Shown: positions 62,691 to 64,000 of the stretch, piece after piece | How positions within the stretch are numbered: position 1 is the first letter of the stretch | How the letters are laid out: the number at the start of each line of letters is the position of its first letter | Origin: Idiomarina ramblicola | GTDB lineage: Bacteria; Pseudomonadota; Gammaproteobacteria; Enterobacterales; Alteromonadaceae | Direction of reading: 5' to 3' | Length of the DNA: 64,000 nt | NCBI RefSeq assembly: GCF_003987255.1 | Contig: NZ_PIQC01000009.1 | Span: 78,477-142,476 of the forward strand | Position numbers and translations under genes: made by a program | The notes under the pieces: model-generated | Databases searched by the model: none | The model's input: only the letters and a program-made list of their open reading frames with translations | Told to the model about the DNA's origin: nothing

Positions 62691-63092
62691 ATGACAAAAA
62701 CTCGAAAAGAAAGTCCCATTCGTCTGGATAAATGGCTTTGGGCAGCAAGGTTTTATAAAACCAGAGCACTTGCCCGGCAAATGGTTCAATCAGGCAAAGT
62801 ACAGTATGACGGGCAACGTAGCAAGCCCTCTAAAACGGTACAGGTTGGTTCTGTGATTACTTTGCGTCAGGGCTTCGACACTAAAGAAGTGGAAGTACTG
62901 GCTCTGAGTGAGCAGCGCCGCAGTGCCAGTGAAGCCCAGTTGCTCTATCAGGAAACTGAACAAAGCATTGAAAAGCGCGAACAAAATGCGGAAGCAAGAA
63001 AACTCAATGCATTGTATAATCCGCATCCGGAAGGACGGCCGGATAAAAAACAGCGCCGTCAGCTTATCAGAATGAAAGACAGTGGTGAGTAA
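62691..63092 (+). CDS. hslR: Heat shock protein 15 (ribosome-associated S4 protein)
   Basis: 133 residues; S4 RNA-binding domain IRLDKWLWAARFYKTRALAR and KVQYDGQRSKPSK, then a basic helical tail with KREQNAEARKLNAL and RPDKKQRRQLIRMK, as in E. coli Hsp15. It rescues stalled 50S subunits carrying peptidyl-tRNA after heat shock. hslO follows, the usual hslR-hslO pair. Confidence 0.95.
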   Translation: MTKTRKESPIRLDKWLWAARFYKTRALARQMVQSGKVQYDGQRSKPSKTVQVGSVITLRQGFDTKEVEVLALSEQRRSASEAQLLYQETEQSIEKREQNAEARKLNALYNPHPEGRPDKKQRRQLIRMKDSGE

Positions 63093-63122
63093 ACCGCCCG
63101 TTGTCAATAAATAGGAGTGTCC

Positions 63123-63947
63123 ATGGAATACCCAACGGATCAATTGTCACGTTACACCTTTGATGAGCACGATGTGCGCGGTGAACTTGTTCAGTTGACC
63201 AGCAGTTATCAAACCCTGATACGGGGTCACAAGTATCCCGCTCCGGTGCAGGAACTATTAGGACAAATGATGGCTGCCGTATCACTACTTACCGCTACCC
63301 TGAAGTTTGAGGGACATATTGCTGTACAGCTTCAGGGGGATGGCCCGCTTAACTTTATTGCCGTTAATGGCAATCATAATCAAGAGTTAAGAGGCATAGC
63401 ACGATTAAAATCCGAGCTTGGTGCGACTGATTTACAATCGATGATAGGAAAAGGTCAGTTAGTCATTACCTTAACCCCGGATACCGGTGAACGTTATCAG
63501 GGCGTTGTTAGTGCGGATGCCGATTCCATTGCTGCGATGCTCGAAAATTATTTCGAACAGTCGGAACAATTACACACCCGGGTTTGGTTATATGCCGATG
63601 GTGAACACGCCGCAGGTATGTTGTTACAGCGCCTGCCCGCAACAGGAAGGGACTTAACCGGGTTCGAACACCTGGCCACTCTGACCAACACCATTACCGC
63701 GGAAGAAATTTATACGTTACCCGCCGAGCAGTTGTTGCACCGCTTGTACCACGAAGAGAAAGTGCATTTATACCCATCGCAAACCGTGAGTTTTGTTTGT
63801 GGATGCTCGCGTGAACGCACATTAGAAGCGCTAGCTTCAGTGAGCCCGGAAGAAATTCAAGAAATTTTAGCCGAGGAAGGCGAAATTCTGATGACCTGTG
63901 ATTATTGCCTGACCGAGTACCGCTTTACTCCTTCAGACTTTAATTAA
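63123..63947 (+). CDS. hslO: Redox-regulated chaperone Hsp33
   Basis: Start at ATG 63123, five bases after AGGAG; an in-frame GTG at 63117 overlaps the spacer. 274 residues. N-terminal domain with DVRGELVQLTSSYQ and QGDGPLNFIAVNGNHNQELRG, C-terminal zinc redox switch of four cysteines, FVCGCSRERTLEAL and MTCDYCLTEYRF. Oxidation releases zinc and turns it into a holdase. 30 bases after hslR. Confidence 0.95.
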   Translation: MEYPTDQLSRYTFDEHDVRGELVQLTSSYQTLIRGHKYPAPVQELLGQMMAAVSLLTATLKFEGHIAVQLQGDGPLNFIAVNGNHNQELRGIARLKSELGATDLQSMIGKGQLVITLTPDTGERYQGVVSADADSIAAMLENYFEQSEQLHTRVWLYADGEHAAGMLLQRLPATGRDLTGFEHLATLTNTITAEEIYTLPAEQLLHRLYHEEKVHLYPSQTVSFVCGCSRERTLEALASVSPEEIQEILAEEGEILMTCDYCLTEYRFTPSDFN

Positions 63948-63952
63948 TTGCT

Positions 63953-63966
63953 AAAAAAAAGCCTGC
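63953..63966 (+). terminator. Half of an intrinsic terminator after hslO
   Basis: Eight A and GCCTGC (63953-63966) look like the first arm of an A-tailed terminator hairpin, but no GCAGGC follows within the window. The sequence after ATAA changes to a probable IS end, so the second arm may lie beyond the element or be lost. Confidence 0.35.
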
Positions 63967-63970
63967 ATAA

Positions 63971-64000
63971 TGAAGTGACCCCATAAAGTTGGACTCATTT
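63971..64000. mobile_element. Probable terminal inverted repeat of an IS3-family element (partial)
   Basis: From 63971, TGAAGTGACCCCATAAAGTT and then GGACTCATTT closely resembles the TG...GACCCC..AAAGTTGGAC ends of many IS3-family elements (IS150-like group). The transposase would lie beyond the window. Target duplication cannot be checked. An intergenic sequence with chance similarity is the alternative. Confidence 0.55.

Noticed and set aside
1..64000. Many long open frames antisense or out of frame to the listed genes
   Set aside because: They lie inside well-conserved genes, lack ribosome sites and family-like sequence, and are explained by codon bias of the real genes.
1..64000. CRISPR arrays, tRNA, rRNA or other stable RNA genes
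   Set aside because: No regularly spaced direct repeats and no tRNA cloverleaf or rRNA sequence were seen in the gaps; the gaps are short and mostly explained by promoters and terminators.

Overview
This 64 kb window is a gene-dense chromosomal segment of a marine gammaproteobacterium of the order Alteromonadales. The best fit is an Idiomarina-like organism, an inference from gene content (FeS-type photolyase, Na+-motor MotX, carboxynorspermidine pathway, CrbRS-Acs, a complete Gsp type II secretion locus) and moderate G+C. Nearly every gene has a named family and gene order is largely housekeeping. I saw no rRNA or tRNA gene, CRISPR array, prophage or toxin/defence island. The only mobile DNA is what looks like the terminal inverted repeat of an insertion sequence in the last 30 bases.

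Layout. 1-4.2 kb: end of yggT, a DUF4426 protein, a K+/H+ antiporter on the other strand, then rdgB-hemW. 4.2-7.5 kb: trmB and an OmpA-family porin (minus), then mutY-yggX (plus). 7.7-10 kb: proB-proA. 10.1-12.9 kb (minus): a glycosyltransferase and a single gene that fuses Kdo transferase (WaaA) to Kdo kinase (KdkA). 13-17 kb: FeS photolyase, Blc lipocalin, and the DEAD-box helicase deaD with a structured leader. 17.2-25.7 kb (plus): gabD, a second aldehyde dehydrogenase, cnoX, zapE, a Na+-dependent transporter, tmcA. 25.7-30.3 kb: a prolyl-oligopeptidase lipoprotein and the two carboxynorspermidine genes. 30.4-39.9 kb (minus): acs-crbR-crbS-murB-birA-coaX-motX, a long run in which acetate activation and its two-component regulator precede CoA, biotin and cell-wall genes. 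40-46.7 kb: a DcaP-type porin, a small membrane protein, ppx-ppk1 and alkaline phosphatase; both ppk1 and the phosphatase carry a clear Pho box. 46.8-51.3 kb: xseA, then metX-metY behind tandem MetJ boxes, and mscS. 51.4-62.6 kb (minus): the complete gspCDEFGHIJKLMN type II secretion operon. 62.7-64 kb: hslR-hslO, then the probable IS end.

How the parts work together. Envelope functions recur: lipid A-Kdo assembly, OmpA, DcaP porin, lipocalin, type II secretion, MscS. Redox and heat-stress repair is also common: mutY, yggX, photolyase, cnoX, hslR, hslO. Regulation can be read in several places: PhoB sites for the polyphosphate/phosphatase pair, MetJ sites for methionine synthesis, a sigma70-like promoter with a 5'-terminal hairpin for deaD, and shared bidirectional terminators between convergent genes. 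No unknown multi-gene system is evident. The most unusual items are the WaaA-KdkA fusion with an internal Shine-Dalgarno/ATG, the acs-crbRS-to-coaX gene run, and the deaD leader.
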